54,582 nucleotides of DNA from an uncultured Pirellulaceae bacterium (GTDB lineage Bacteria > Planctomycetota > Planctomycetia > Pirellulales > Pirellulaceae): the NCBI GenBank assembly GCA_937929805.1, contig CALFUT010000073.1:1-54582 (forward strand), in the 5' to 3' direction. The notes under the pieces are model-generated. The model made no database searches, had not been told where the DNA came from, and worked only from the letters and a program-made list of their open reading frames with translations. Made by a program: the position numbers and the translations under genes. This document shows, in pieces, positions 33,385 through 45,188 of the stretch (the stretch's first letter is position 1; each line of letters opens with the position of its first letter).

Positions 33385-34196
33385 CACTCACGAAACGACA
33401 AGTCGTGATACTTCAAGAGCGTTCGAGATGCTTAAGAAACCGAAGAACTACGTTTGCTTGTAAAGAAAGAGGCAGCTCAAGTGGGAGGGAAGACTGCGGT
33501 AACAGAACTTCCCACCCACTCTCGCCTCTGGCGACCCCAATTGCCTGATCGGTGATGAGTTACAAACTTCGTTGTCAGGTAGTTGGCATCGGGACGCCGC
33601 GTCCAAGTTGAAAGAAGTTTGCCTCGAAGCAGGAGAAGTCTCACGGTTCCCTGTTACCTTCGAGCCGGTTTCGATCGTGAACCTGCCAAGGTTCGACTTG
33701 AACGCCCGCCGTCGGAGCACATCTGAAAGATAGGTCAGCTTCTCTTTGGAGGTCGGGCTTCTTTCCTAGTTTTCGAAAGAATTTATGGCTGGTTGAGTTT
33801 TGTCAACGTTGCCCACGTCGCGGCGAAGCGTTGCTTTGGTGCAGAGAAATTGGGGCTTCCGATCAAAAAATGCGGCAGCAACTGAACGTGATGTTTTGCC
33901 AAAGCCACAAAAAAATTGGTGGAAGTTGGCAGAAACTGGGCTGAGGATTGGCTTAGAGATACGTATTCGTTAGGCATTTAGCCGCAGGCATCGGTCGCTC
34001 AGTGTTTAATTCATATAAAAACGGACGGCGGCGATGTTTCGATGTTTGATCGCGGGAAAGAAGTGGCTTATTCTGATGATGGTTCGCCTCTAGGGCTTAG
34101 TTACTTGGATTTGACTCGGTTGTTACACACTGTTGCCCGCATAAAATGCCCGCATGCTGAACTTTTTCTCGGCCAATATCAAAAAGTTGATTCACC
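33385..34196. other. intergenic stretch of about 810 bp
   Basis: Several short frames on both strands, none with a recognisable domain, signal peptide or ribosome site. It separates two genes with matching dockerin-like tails. I see no RNA gene or repeat in it. Confidence 0.45.
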
Positions 34197-37100
34197 ATGC
34201 CAAAACAACACAGTTCTTCATCGCGTCGTCGACAGCCAAAACGAAAGTCACATCAGCACTCTTCGTTGACATTTGATCGTTTTGAAGACCGTCGCATGTT
34301 GGCGACGTTTACCGTGACCAACAACAGCGACGCGCCGGTCATGGCTTCCGGTGATGTGCCCGGCAGTCTGCGGCAAGCGATCTTTGATGCGAATGCTCTG
34401 CCGGGTGTTGACACGATTGCGTTCGCGGGCTCGGTTTCCGGTTCGACGATCGCTCTGACAGAGGGCCAGTTGGTGATCGCTGATGATCTGAGCATTGAGG
34501 GGCCCGGTGCAGCCGCGGACCTAGTGATTGACGCTCAACAGCAGTCGCGAGTCATTTGGGCAACGAGTTCGGTCAGTAATCTGACACTCGATTCGCTGAC
34601 GACTACAAACGGCCAAACGACCGGCGACAACGATGGCGGCGGCGGGATTCGATTCGAAGGTTCCGAAGGCACGCTAACATTGACGAACAGTATCGTTTCG
34701 GGAAATTCAACAGCAGGCGAGGACGCTGACGGCGGCGGGATCTTTGTCGGCGGAGTTATTGAGTTAAGTCTGATTGATAGCAACGTTTCTGGAAACAGTA
34801 CTGCGGGGGGGAATGCTGAAGGCGGAGGCATTTTTTCAGAGTTTGGTGTGACTTTAAGCAACAGCACGGTAGCGGAGAATACAAGTGGAAGTTCGGGAGG
34901 CGGAGTCCATTCCGAGAGCGGTGTGCTGTTAGTTGACAGTACGGTTTCCGCCAACGCCGCTATTGGCTACGGCGGAGGAATTAACGCTCCTCGTGTGACG
35001 TTGACCAGCGGCAGTGTGGTATCGGGCAATTCGACGACAGGCGGAAGTGCATCTGGCGGCGGAGTTCATGCCTATCGTGTGTCGTTAGTGAACGCCGAGG
35101 TGTCAGGAAATACGGCGACCGGCGTGAACGCGTCCGGTGGTGGTCTCTTCGCAGGCGATGGCGGTTTGGCGGTGCTCAACAGCGAGGTTTCTGGAAACAC
35201 GGTGACTGGCCAAGGCGCGCGTGGCGGTGGAATCGAGTCAAGAAACGAAGCAATCGTGACCAACAGCACGATCTCTGGGAATTCCGTAAGTGGTGAGGAA
35301 GCACGCGGTGGCGGAGTTCATTTTGGTTATGGTGAACTGAGGTTGGTCGACAGTACCGTGTCCGGAAACTTGTCAACAACAAGTGTTTTTTACGGCGGTG
35401 GTTATGGCGGTGGAATCGCGACCGGCTATGGCGATGTCGATTTGGTTGTCGTCAACAGTACCGTCTCGCAGAATTTGGCTGATCGAGCGGGCGGCGGAAT
35501 TCACATGTTTGGAGATGGTGATTTGACTTTGAGCAACAGCACCGTCTCTGAAAACACGTCAGGCGGAATCGTATCCGCAGGTAGTGTGACTTTGACCGAC
35601 AGCGAGGTCATTGGGAATTTCGGTACCGGAATCAGTTCAGCGCGATTTGTGAGCGCGACCGGTAGCACGATTTCGGAAAATGTCGCGTTTGGTTACGGTG
35701 GTGGAATTTTCGCTGGTGCAGGCGTGAGGCTGATTGACAGCACGGTCAATCAAAACACAGCCGCGGTGGGGGGTGGAATTCACGCTGAAGAGGGTGACGT
35801 GATCTTGACGAACAGCACGGTGTCGGGAAATACAGCAATGCTGCAAGAATTTTCCAATTTCGATCGCAATTACGGCGGCGGAATCTCGGCAGCCTCGGGC
35901 GGTGTCGCGTTAACAAACAGCACCGTTTCAGGAAACACGGTGTTTGGCGAGAACGTGTATGGAGGCGGGATCTTCTCAGTTGACGGTAATGTGCGTTTGC
36001 TTAACAGTGAAGTCACTGGTAACACAATCATTGGCGAACCCAATGCGTCAGGTGCAGGAATTTTTGCTGAAAGCGGCAGTGTCAGTGCGATCAACAGCGT
36101 TATTTTGCAGAACACGATGATCAGCGAGCAAGGGGAAGGTGGCGGAATCGCCGCAAGTAATGTGACGTTGAGCTTCAGCGAAGTTTCTGGCAATACCTCT
36201 GCAGGACGCGGCGGCGGGATTTCCGCACGTGATGTAACACTGCGGGAGAGCTTAGTCTTAAGTAACCGATCGGGCGATGACGGTGGTGGAATCTATTCAA
36301 GCCGCGAAGTGACGTTGATCGATAGCATGGTCGCTGACAATGTTGCTGCAAATAGAGGCGGCGGAGTCTTTACATCTCAACGTGTCGCGTTGACCAATAG
36401 CTCGGTTGCAGGGAACACTTCCGATAGAGACGGTGGTGGTATCTACTCACGCGTTGGCACCGTGACGTTGACCAACAGTACCGTCTCCGGCAATACGACG
36501 ACGGGTTATGGAATTGGTGGCGGAGTCCGTGCGTTTGAAGTGACATTGAATAACAGTACCGTGTCTGGCAACACGTCCGTTGCATCCTATTCCGGAATAA
36601 GTTCCGGACGCGGCGGCGGAATCTACTCAATTACAGGTGTCAACTTAACGAACAGCACCGTCAGCAATAATGTGGCGGGATTGGCCGGCGGTGGTATTGC
36701 CACAATAGACGGCTCGTTGACACTCAATAACTCGATTGTTGCGGGCAACATTGGCGGTGGTGGAGAGCCTGATTTATCGATTAGCTCAGACCTGACGGCG
36801 AATCACAGTCTGATCGGAGATACAACCAGTGGGCTAAATCCTGCTCAACTGCAAGCGATCACTGATGGTGTCGGCAATCTGCAAAACGTTGACCCGCTGC
36901 TTGGGCCTCTCGCAGACAATGGTGGTCCAACCCTGACTCATGCTTTGTTGGCGGGCAGCCCAGCGATCAATGCAGGCGACAGTAGCTTTGCATTTGATGC
37001 CGATGGTAATCCGCTGCTGACCGACCAACGTGGGGCGGGGTTTGATCGTATTGTCTCTGATGTGGTGGATATCGGAGCGTTCGAAGCGGCCGGCGTTGTG

Positions 37101-37841
37101 GGAACGGCTCCGGTCGTAGCCAGCATCGTTCGCGATGAAGGTGGCGTGTTAGAGCGGCCTGACTTGATCAGCACTTATGCCGTGACGTTTGACCAAGATG
37201 TGAATGTCGACGCAGATGATTTGCTGGTCTTCAATGATACGTTCGGCGTTGCGGTTGACTTGGCCAATGCGGCGTTTGCGTATGACTCATCCAATCAAAC
37301 GGCCATTTGGAGTTTTGATTCGCTGTTGTTCGACGCAGGGTTTTACACGTTCGAAGTGTCCGGTGACATCAATGGCGCCGTTGGCGGTTTGAGCCTCGAC
37401 AGCGATGGCGACGGGACCGAAGGAGATAGCTCCAGCGAGGTCGTTTACGTGGCGATTCCGGGTGACACGAATTTGGATGGAACGGTGGATGTGCTTGGCG
37501 ATGCCTTCGCGTTGGTCGGCAATCTTGGAACTGCCGGCAACGCGATGTGGGCTCAAGGTGATTTCAACGATGATGGGAACGTAAATGTGTTGGGGGATGC
37601 GTTTACGTTGGTCGGAAATCTTGGCCGTAGCGTGGTGCCGCCATCGGTTGCCATGGCCAATTTTGCTTCGACTTCGCCATTACAGCGGACACCGGTTTTG
37701 ATTCAGGCGAGTCCAAATCAAAGCGAGGCTGCGGATGAGTCACGGCAGAAGAAAGCGCTTCCTGTTTCTGAATTCGCGCCAGCCTTGGCCGGTAGTCAAT
37801 CGCTGGATGAAGCATTCGCATCGGAGGATTGGCTGGTTTAG
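34197..37841 (+). CDS. giant surface beta-helix protein with dockerin-like C-terminal repeats
   Basis: 1214 residues. A basic N-terminus ends in the planctomycete surface motif [15 protein letters not shown] (near 26-40) used in place of an ordinary signal peptide. Residues of about 130-860 consist of some thirty short repeats of the form [10 protein letters not shown], followed by GGGI, the right-handed parallel beta-helix (polymorphic outer membrane protein-like) pattern. A segment ending [20 protein letters not shown] and VDIGAFEA is the choice-of-anchor Q type. Near 1090-1145 two calcium-loop repeats ([15 protein letters not shown] and [15 protein letters not shown]) match those of the esterase. 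A polar tail follows. Adhesin, sugar-binding or structural surface role inferred. The repeat DNA is prone to slippage, so copy number may vary between strains. Confidence 0.87.
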   Translation: MPKQHSSSSRRRQPKRKSHQHSSLTFDRFEDRRMLATFTVTNNSDAPVMASGDVPGSLRQAIFDANALPGVDTIAFAGSVSGSTIALTEGQLVIADDLSIEGPGAAADLVIDAQQQSRVIWATSSVSNLTLDSLTTTNGQTTGDNDGGGGIRFEGSEGTLTLTNSIVSGNSTAGEDADGGGIFVGGVIELSLIDSNVSGNSTAGGNAEGGGIFSEFGVTLSNSTVAENTSGSSGGGVHSESGVLLVDSTVSANAAIGYGGGINAPRVTLTSGSVVSGNSTTGGSASGGGVHAYRVSLVNAEVSGNTATGVNASGGGLFAGDGGLAVLNSEVSGNTVTGQGARGGGIESRNEAIVTNSTISGNSVSGEEARGGGVHFGYGELRLVDSTVSGNLSTTSVFYGGGYGGGIATGYGDVDLVVVNSTVSQNLADRAGGGIHMFGDGDLTLSNSTVSENTSGGIVSAGSVTLTDSEVIGNFGTGISSARFVSATGSTISENVAFGYGGGIFAGAGVRLIDSTVNQNTAAVGGGIHAEEGDVILTNSTVSGNTAMLQEFSNFDRNYGGGISAASGGVALTNSTVSGNTVFGENVYGGGIFSVDGNVRLLNSEVTGNTIIGEPNASGAGIFAESGSVSAINSVILQNTMISEQGEGGGIAASNVTLSFSEVSGNTSAGRGGGISARDVTLRESLVLSNRSGDDGGGIYSSREVTLIDSMVADNVAANRGGGVFTSQRVALTNSSVAGNTSDRDGGGIYSRVGTVTLTNSTVSGNTTTGYGIGGGVRAFEVTLNNSTVSGNTSVASYSGISSGRGGGIYSITGVNLTNSTVSNNVAGLAGGGIATIDGSLTLNNSIVAGNIGGGGEPDLSISSDLTANHSLIGDTTSGLNPAQLQAITDGVGNLQNVDPLLGPLADNGGPTLTHALLAGSPAINAGDSSFAFDADGNPLLTDQRGAGFDRIVSDVVDIGAFEAAGVVGTAPVVASIVRDEGGVLERPDLISTYAVTFDQDVNVDADDLLVFNDTFGVAVDLANAAFAYDSSNQTAIWSFDSLLFDAGFYTFEVSGDINGAVGGLSLDSDGDGTEGDSSSEVVYVAIPGDTNLDGTVDVLGDAFALVGNLGTAGNAMWAQGDFNDDGNVNVLGDAFTLVGNLGRSVVPPSVAMANFASTSPLQRTPVLIQASPNQSEAADESRQKKALPVSEFAPALAGSQSLDEAFASEDWLV

Positions 37842-38004
37842 GGTGGCAACGCGGTCGCCTTCGGCTTGTCGTCAAACGAAGTGCGTACTGCCATTGTTTG
37901 ACGTTTAACCGCAGGCGTCGGCGTTTTTGGCGAGGTGTACGCGGTCGCCAGAGGCACACGCGACATCGCCTTCGGCTTGTGAAGCGAAAGCGACGGTCCG
38001 AGAA

Positions 38005-38039
38005 CCTGTACCCTGTCAACTGTACCCTGTAAACTAAAG
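38005..38039. repeat. heptamer repeat block before mnmG
   Basis: Five consecutive 7-bp units: CCTGTAC, CCTGTCA, ACTGTAC, CCTGTAA, ACTAAAG. The block ends 3 bp before the mnmG start codon, so it lies in the mnmG leader. The unit differs in sequence from the GGTTTTC type but keeps the 7-bp period. Confidence 0.75.
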
Positions 38040-38042
38040 GGT

Positions 38043-39863
<1,821 letters not shown>

Positions 39864-39865
39864 TT

Positions 39866-39900
39866 TCTCTTTCGAGCCTTCGTGGTTCCAAGCGAAGAGA
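39866..39900 (+). terminator. possible weak hairpin after mnmG
   Basis: TCTCTTTCG (39866-39874) pairs imperfectly with CGAAGAGA (39893-39900). No T run follows directly, so termination is uncertain. Confidence 0.25.
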
Positions 39901-39924
39901 ATTAATCATGAATCTAAAAGAGAA

Positions 39925-40848
39925 TTATTTCTCTGGCCGGAGCGGGGCAAGCGACTGACTGTTAGGCGGCGTTGGAATTACTTCTTCGTAGTTCACGATT
40001 CTTGCGGTGGACGCTGGTTTGGAAACGCCGTTTTGTTTTGATTTTGGCGCCTTGCCGTTTGGGCTATTCGTCTCTGTATTTACGGTCACACGAGCCGCTT
40101 CACTCTGCGGATCCGAAAACAATCGTTCCATCTGGTGGCGGTCGGCATATTCGGATTCGTTCAGCAGCCCTAGTTCATCCGGAATTTTGCGACCGGCGAA
40201 ACGTAGGCCTTCGTAAACGGTCCCTTTTTGGAACGGTCCGGCACCCAACACCCAAGTGTTGTTGCTGGTGGTTTCTGCTTTCGCAATTCCCGACTGCCAG
40301 ATCGGTTTCCGTGAAACTCGATCGTAGGCAAAGACCGAGACCTTGGCGATTCCCGATTGAGAATCGTTTTTGCCGAATGCGATCTCAGGAATAGCGGGAA
40401 GCGGAACCGGAGTGCCCGACAAAGCGTTTGCGGCGCTGGCGATCGAACCACCTTGAGGCACTCCGTAAACGATTTCGTGACCGTCGGTCCCCAAGGCACC
40501 GATCCGAGGCTCAATCACGATATCCGCATCAGTCCGCAGTTCTTGAAGCAAAGCACCAGCGGTGACAATCTGCTGGCGCAGCGAGCTGACGATATATTCC
40601 GAATTGACGATCCCGGTGTTTGTGTTCTGTCGCAGGTAGTTCGTGTCCAGATAACAACGGCGGCCTCGAAAGTGTGAGAAGTCAATCTGATTGACTGCGT
40701 CGTCGACCGCATCGGAAAGCAGCAGTTGTTCTGTGGCGACTCGGTTGATCGTCGTGCCACATCCGAAACAACAGAGTGTTAGCAGTAGCGTGTTCGCGAT
40801 CCAAGTCAGCGGCCGGAGCCCATGCGTTTTATGGAAGTAGTTCATCAA
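39925..40848 (-). CDS. lipoprotein of unknown function
   Basis: 307 residues. The N-terminus RPLTWIANTLLLTLCCFGCG has a hydrophobic core ending in a Cys that fits a lipobox only loosely. The mature part starts TTINRVATEQLLLSDAVDDA and contains CYLDTNYL, ADIVIEPRIGALG, FAYDRVSRKPIWQSG; these recall a planctomycete lipoprotein family (DUF6655, from memory, not checked). A disordered tail of about 70 residues rich in Asn, Ser, Pro and Lys ends the chain. It is read towards mnmG. No enzymatic motif seen. A 16-bp direct repeat lies upstream of its start. Confidence 0.7.
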   Translation of the reverse strand: MMNYFHKTHGLRPLTWIANTLLLTLCCFGCGTTINRVATEQLLLSDAVDDAVNQIDFSHFRGRRCYLDTNYLRQNTNTGIVNSEYIVSSLRQQIVTAGALLQELRTDADIVIEPRIGALGTDGHEIVYGVPQGGSIASAANALSGTPVPLPAIPEIAFGKNDSQSGIAKVSVFAYDRVSRKPIWQSGIAKAETTSNNTWVLGAGPFQKGTVYEGLRFAGRKIPDELGLLNESEYADRHQMERLFSDPQSEAARVTVNTETNSPNGKAPKSKQNGVSKPASTARIVNYEEVIPTPPNSQSLAPLRPEK

Positions 40849-41364
40849 TTTTGATTTCGGATGGTTTTGTGTGTCTTAGCTTCTGCGTGTCTTAGCTTCT
40901 GCGTGTCGTTGCTGTACACAAAGGATTACGATTGCTCGAATGCGGAAAGTAGCAACTATTGCCGTCTTGCAAAACAGTCGTTGTCGCTTGCATCCGGCGA
41001 GAGGTCGCCGGGTGTGCAAGTCGCCCAAACCACTTCATTTATTTGATAAAAATATCGAAACATGGAGGTGCTGTTTGCATAAGTCATTATTTCCCTTGGG
41101 TTTGCGTAAAACAGATCGATGTTGACCGACTTCGCGGTTTAGATATAATCCGGTCGTGTTGGCAAGGTTGGCAACCTTGGGGGAAACGGCTGGCGGTGCC
41201 AGTTAGAGTGTTGCCGTAGTTTGCGACAGTGCCGTGCTTTGAGTTGTCTGCACGGTTGACACGAAAAGGGATTGGTTCGATCGACGGATTGGGTGACTGC
41301 CACCCGGTCGGTTCAGGTCGGGAACAAACGAACAACAGACCAACTACGGAGAGGGATGGTCCTG
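40849..41364. other. divergent intergenic region of about 515 bp
   Basis: It holds the 16-bp direct repeat near the lipoprotein gene and the promoter region of the HTH-receiver gene. No gene found. Confidence 0.4.
40871..40902. repeat. 16-bp direct repeat, two copies
   Basis: GTGTCTTAGCTTCTGC occurs twice head to tail (40871-40886, 40887-40902) and a third partial copy follows (GTGTCG). It lies 22 bp upstream of the lipoprotein gene read from the other strand, so it could be in its promoter region. Confidence 0.7.
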
Positions 41365-41958
41365 ATGAGTGCAAAGACAGTTTTCACGACGGGCGAAGCA
41401 GCCAAGATCTGCAAGGTCAGTCAGCAGACGATCATCCGGTGTTTTGACAACGGTAGTCTCAAAGGTTTCCGGGTTCCCGGTAGCCGGTTCCGTCGAATTC
41501 CTCGCGAACAGCTTTATGCGTTCATGAAAGAGAACGGGATCCCGACGGAGGCCCTCGAAAGCGGCAAGCGAAAAATCTTGATCGTGGATGACGACGAGGA
41601 TTTGGTGGACTTGATGCAAGACGCTTTCGCCCGCGACGGTCGCTTCGACATCAAAACTGCCAACAACGGTTTTGGCGCGGGGATGTTGGTCAAGGAGTTT
41701 CGCCCTGACCTAGTCGTCTTGGACGTCATGCTTCCCGATATCAACGGGAAAGAAGTTTGTCAGCGAGTCCGCAACGACCCAACCATGAAGACGGTCAAAA
41801 TTATTTGCATCTCTGGCATGGTTGAGCAAAACAAGATCGCTGATCTTCGAGCCGCGGGTGCCGACGACTTCATGAACAAGCCGTTCGCGGTTGATGCGTT
41901 GGTCGAACGAGGTTGCCAGATGCTGGAAATGGAAGGCAAGTCGGCAACGGGTTCATAG
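41365..41958 (+). CDS. DNA-binding HTH (excisionase/MerR-like) protein with C-terminal receiver domain
   Basis: 197 residues from ATG 41365; ATG 41356 is 4 nt past GGAG and would add three residues. Residues 5-58 form an excisionase/BldC-like winged HTH: FTTGEAAKICKVSQQTIIRC and GFRVPGSRFRRIPREQLYAFM. Residues 70-190 are a CheY-like receiver with DDD at 75-77, phosphoacceptor Asp120 in VVLDVMLPD and Lys in MNKPF. The order (DNA-binding head, receiver tail) is the reverse of ordinary response regulators. A histidine-kinase gene follows 219 bp downstream on the same strand, its natural partner. The targets are unknown; the antiporter gene next to the kinase is a candidate. Confidence 0.85.
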   Translation: MSAKTVFTTGEAAKICKVSQQTIIRCFDNGSLKGFRVPGSRFRRIPREQLYAFMKENGIPTEALESGKRKILIVDDDEDLVDLMQDAFARDGRFDIKTANNGFGAGMLVKEFRPDLVVLDVMLPDINGKEVCQRVRNDPTMKTVKIICISGMVEQNKIADLRAAGADDFMNKPFAVDALVERGCQMLEMEGKSATGS

Positions 41959-42009
41959 ATCGCCGCAATGTTGGCCGCAAGTTGGAGGCCGTCAGTTCGC
42001 ATACGGTTT

Positions 42010-42089
42010 GGGAGGGTGATGCTCCGCCCGAGCCGTTTTGTGCCCGCGCGTGAAATTGAAATTTGGTGCTGGCAGAGGCTCATCCTCCC
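42010..42089. repeat. REP-like palindromic element
   Basis: An 80-bp element. The left arm starts GGGAGGGTGATGCTCCGCCC and the right arm, read on the other strand, starts GGGAGGATGAGCCTCTGCCA. It starts 51 bp after the stop of the HTH-receiver gene. The arms match those of the 79-bp element at 46107. Confidence 0.65.
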
Positions 42090-42177
42090 TGAGTTGGCTC
42101 GAATCGAGTCTTAGCCTGCCAGCCCGCTGTATTTTTAGGCGACATTCATACGTCTTCGATTGACGAAACGATCCTCT

Positions 42178-43563
42178 ATGCTCTTGCTTCCTCCAATTCA
42201 CTGGTCGCAACGGCAGGACGAGCCATCGGTTTCCCTGCCCTGCCCTATCGACGATTGGGTTGGTTTGATTGCCGGAAACAAAGTTTCAATCTCGCGGATT
42301 GTCAGGTCCAACCCGTCGTTGTTTCTATTTGCGTGTTGCGGCTATCACGCCGAAACGAACTCAACCGCATCCGATTGGACCGACCTGCTACGTTGGTGTC
42401 GCGATCGCCTAACGCTTTTGCTTGTCGACCAGTGTTTTGCCACGACGGGAGCACCGGCCGTCGGCTCCATTCGCAACGTGCGTGGAACTTCGCGGGCCGT
42501 GAAACGCTGGTTGAAAACGAATGGTGATGTGGACGTACTTCAACGGCTGAGCAAGTTTGTTGGGTGTGCGACGGGCGTGATTGGAGAAGCGGTTCAAAAA
42601 GATCATCTGGCTTGGTTACCTAAACAAATGGACCTTGAATCAGTTCGCAAGCGTGATGCGACGGGGCGGTTGCTGCGACGCCCGCTGGTCGACCGTTGGG
42701 CTGAAGGTGATCAGCCGGAAAAAATCGAGCAGGTCTTGCAGTTGTTGCGTTTGAAGCATCAGTCGCTGGAAACATCTCAGCAGTTTGAGGTCCGTCTGCA
42801 ACAGGAAAAGCTGGAATCGATGAAGCAGCTGGCTTACGGAGCCAGCCACGAGATCAACAACCCGCTGGCCAATATCGCCAGCCGAGCTCAGGCGATGGTT
42901 CGGTCAGAATCCGATTTGGGTCGTCAGCAGAAACTGGCCACGATCTACGAGCAGGCCATGCGGGCTCACGAGATGATTTCGGACATGATGTTGTTCGCCA
43001 ACCCGCCTCGGCTTCAGGTTCGTCAAACGGACCTGCGGTTGCTGATCCCTTCGGTCATTCGCGACGTCGAAGCGTCGTTAGCCAAGCAGGAGAAGTTTCA
43101 CGACAAGCAAATCCGTTTCGCCGTGACGCTTGGGCCTTGTTTGCAACCTGTCGAGGTTGACGCAAATCAAATTGCGGTGCTGTTGCATTGTCTGGTAAAA
43201 AACTCGATGGAAGCGATTGAATCCAAGGGCTCGATCGAACTGGATGTCCGATTACAGGATGGCGGGCAGCTTCAGATTTCAGTTACCGACAATGGCGTGG
43301 GCGTGACCGAGTTGGCGAAACGGCATTTGTTCGACCCGTTTTACTCAGGGCGGGAAGCAGGTCGAGGCCTTGGGTTCGGGCTGTCCAAGGCTTGGCGAAT
43401 CGCTCAACTGCATGGGGCAACTTTGACGCTGGACGAAAGTCACTCGCCCGGAGCCCGTTTCGTGGTGACACTGCCATTGGGGGCCGAGGCAACTTCGGGG
43501 CATAATAAGACGGTTCAAGAATCGTCCGTCCGACTTGCTGATCCTGAATCTCATGCTGCCTGA
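42178..43563 (+). CDS. soluble sensor histidine kinase
   Basis: 461 residues from ATG 42178; a TTG at 42160 would add six. No transmembrane segment. Residues 1-170 are a domain I recognise only weakly; VSISRIVRSNPSLFLFAC looks somewhat like an HDOD domain. A helical region leads to the dimerisation box LAYGASHEINNPLANIASRAQ with the phospho-His, then the ATPase domain: N box HCLVKNSMEAI, G1 VTDNGVGV, F box LFDPFYSGR, G2 GRGLGFGLSKAW. It should phosphorylate a receiver, probably the HTH-receiver protein encoded upstream. Its last 11 bp overlap the antiporter start, so the two are likely co-translated. Confidence 0.9.
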   Translation: MLLLPPIHWSQRQDEPSVSLPCPIDDWVGLIAGNKVSISRIVRSNPSLFLFACCGYHAETNSTASDWTDLLRWCRDRLTLLLVDQCFATTGAPAVGSIRNVRGTSRAVKRWLKTNGDVDVLQRLSKFVGCATGVIGEAVQKDHLAWLPKQMDLESVRKRDATGRLLRRPLVDRWAEGDQPEKIEQVLQLLRLKHQSLETSQQFEVRLQQEKLESMKQLAYGASHEINNPLANIASRAQAMVRSESDLGRQQKLATIYEQAMRAHEMISDMMLFANPPRLQVRQTDLRLLIPSVIRDVEASLAKQEKFHDKQIRFAVTLGPCLQPVEVDANQIAVLLHCLVKNSMEAIESKGSIELDVRLQDGGQLQISVTDNGVGVTELAKRHLFDPFYSGREAGRGLGFGLSKAWRIAQLHGATLTLDESHSPGARFVVTLPLGAEATSGHNKTVQESSVRLADPESHAA

Positions 43564-45064
43564 ATCGAGTTCTTCTCAGTCAGATAATTTACGTCCCGAT
43601 GTGGCTCTCTGGGCTGCTTGGCTGCCGGTGGTCGTGCTGATCATTTTGCTGGCGGTCAACGTCTATATTTTCTCCGACAACGCGACGTTTGGCTCCAACC
43701 AGATTGCGTTGTGGTTGGCAGCAATGGTTGCGGGGGTTGTTGGACGCTTTCATGGTATCGGTTTTCAGTCGATGGCCGATGGAATTGCTCGCAGCGTGCA
43801 CTCCGCAATGTCGGCGATCCTGATTTTGCTGGTAATCGGTGCTTTGATCGGAACGTGGATGATCAGCGGAGTGGTCCCCGGTATGGTCTGGCTTGGGTTG
43901 AAGTTGTTGGCGCCGGAGTACTTTCTGTTTGCTGCGGCGTGCGTGGCGGCGATTGTATCCGTTGCCAGTGGAAGTTCTTGGTCGACCGTGGCGACAGTGG
44001 GCGTGGCTTCGCTGGGCGTTGCCAAAGCGTTGGGCATGTCGGAACCATGGGCCGCCGGAGCGGTCATTTCCGGAGCCTATTTCGGAGACAAAGTTTCGCC
44101 GCTTTCGGACACGACAAACCTTGCGGCCGCAATGGCCGACGTTCCATTGTTCGTTCACATCCGACACATGTTGTGGACGACGGTTCCTTCGATGACGATT
44201 GCGTTAACCGTTTACATGGCGGTTGGTTGGTCTGGCGAAACGCAAATGGTTGACAGCCAAGCCGAGGAATTGTTGGCCGCGATCGACCAGAAGTTTTGGC
44301 TCTCGCCTTGGTTGGCGGTGATTCCGATCACCGTGTTCGCGTTGGTGCTATACCGCGTCCACGCATTGGCGGCGTTGTTGGTCGGGACGCTGCTGGGCGG
44401 CGTTTTCGCTGCCGTGTTTCAGCCCGCCGTCATTCGCGAGATTGCGGAAGCTTCCCAGTTTGGAGGAAGTTATCTGCAGCAGGCGTACAGCGTGGTCGTT
44501 GAAACGATGGCCAATAAAGTCACGCTGGAATCTAACAACCATTTGGCCAACGAGTTATTGGCAGGCAAAGGTATGTCCGGGATGCTGAATACCGTTTGGC
44601 TGATTATCTCCGCGATGAGTTTTGGCGGGGTGATGGAGGCGTGTGGCTTGTTGCAAAGAATTACAAAATCGCTGATGCAGTTTGCTCGATCGACGGGGTC
44701 GTTGATTGCGACCACTGCCGGCAGCTGTCTCTTTCTTAACCTGACCGCATCGGATCAATACCTTGCGATTGTGGTACCGGGTCGCATGTTTGGCAAAGCG
44801 TATCGCGATCGCGGCCTTGCCGGGCAAAATCTTAGTCGCACGCTCGAAGATTCCGGCACCGTTACTAGTGTGCTTGTTCCGTGGAACACATGTGGAGCAT
44901 TTCAAGCGGGCACGTTGGACGTCGCCACGCTCGCTTTTGCTCCATTCTGCTTGTTCAACTGGATCAGTCCGCTGATGACGATTTTATTTGGCTTTCTTGG
45001 AATCGGAATTGCAATGGTGCCCGCGGAAGTCGTACCCGAGGAAGTCGTGACTCCACGCGAGTGA
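43553..45064 (+). CDS. NhaC-family Na+/H+ antiporter
   Basis: 503 residues with about twelve transmembrane helices. Signatures of the NhaC-type family are SSWSTVATVGVASLGVAKAL, GAVISGAYFGDKVSPLSDTTNLAAA and, in the second half, SFGGVMEACG and the DQYLAIVVPGRMF and DSGTVTSVLVPWNTCGAFQA segments. It exchanges sodium (or an organic cation or acid, as in the related malate/lactate types) for protons across the inner membrane. The start overlaps the end of the histidine-kinase gene, so expression is coupled to a sensor. That arrangement suggests the kinase monitors or controls the transport. The substrate is not provable from sequence. Confidence 0.9.
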   Translation: MLPESSSSQSDNLRPDVALWAAWLPVVVLIILLAVNVYIFSDNATFGSNQIALWLAAMVAGVVGRFHGIGFQSMADGIARSVHSAMSAILILLVIGALIGTWMISGVVPGMVWLGLKLLAPEYFLFAAACVAAIVSVASGSSWSTVATVGVASLGVAKALGMSEPWAAGAVISGAYFGDKVSPLSDTTNLAAAMADVPLFVHIRHMLWTTVPSMTIALTVYMAVGWSGETQMVDSQAEELLAAIDQKFWLSPWLAVIPITVFALVLYRVHALAALLVGTLLGGVFAAVFQPAVIREIAEASQFGGSYLQQAYSVVVETMANKVTLESNNHLANELLAGKGMSGMLNTVWLIISAMSFGGVMEACGLLQRITKSLMQFARSTGSLIATTAGSCLFLNLTASDQYLAIVVPGRMFGKAYRDRGLAGQNLSRTLEDSGTVTSVLVPWNTCGAFQAGTLDVATLAFAPFCLFNWISPLMTILFGFLGIGIAMVPAEVVPEEVVTPRE

Positions 45065-45188
45065 CACCGAACGCAGAAAGCTGCTAGCGAAACCGATCCG
45101 GCGTTGGCTTGGTTACGTAGATATGCTAATTCCAACGCCCCACCCGACTTTCGCTGCCGGAATCTCTGCGTCGAAGAATACGAGGAAT

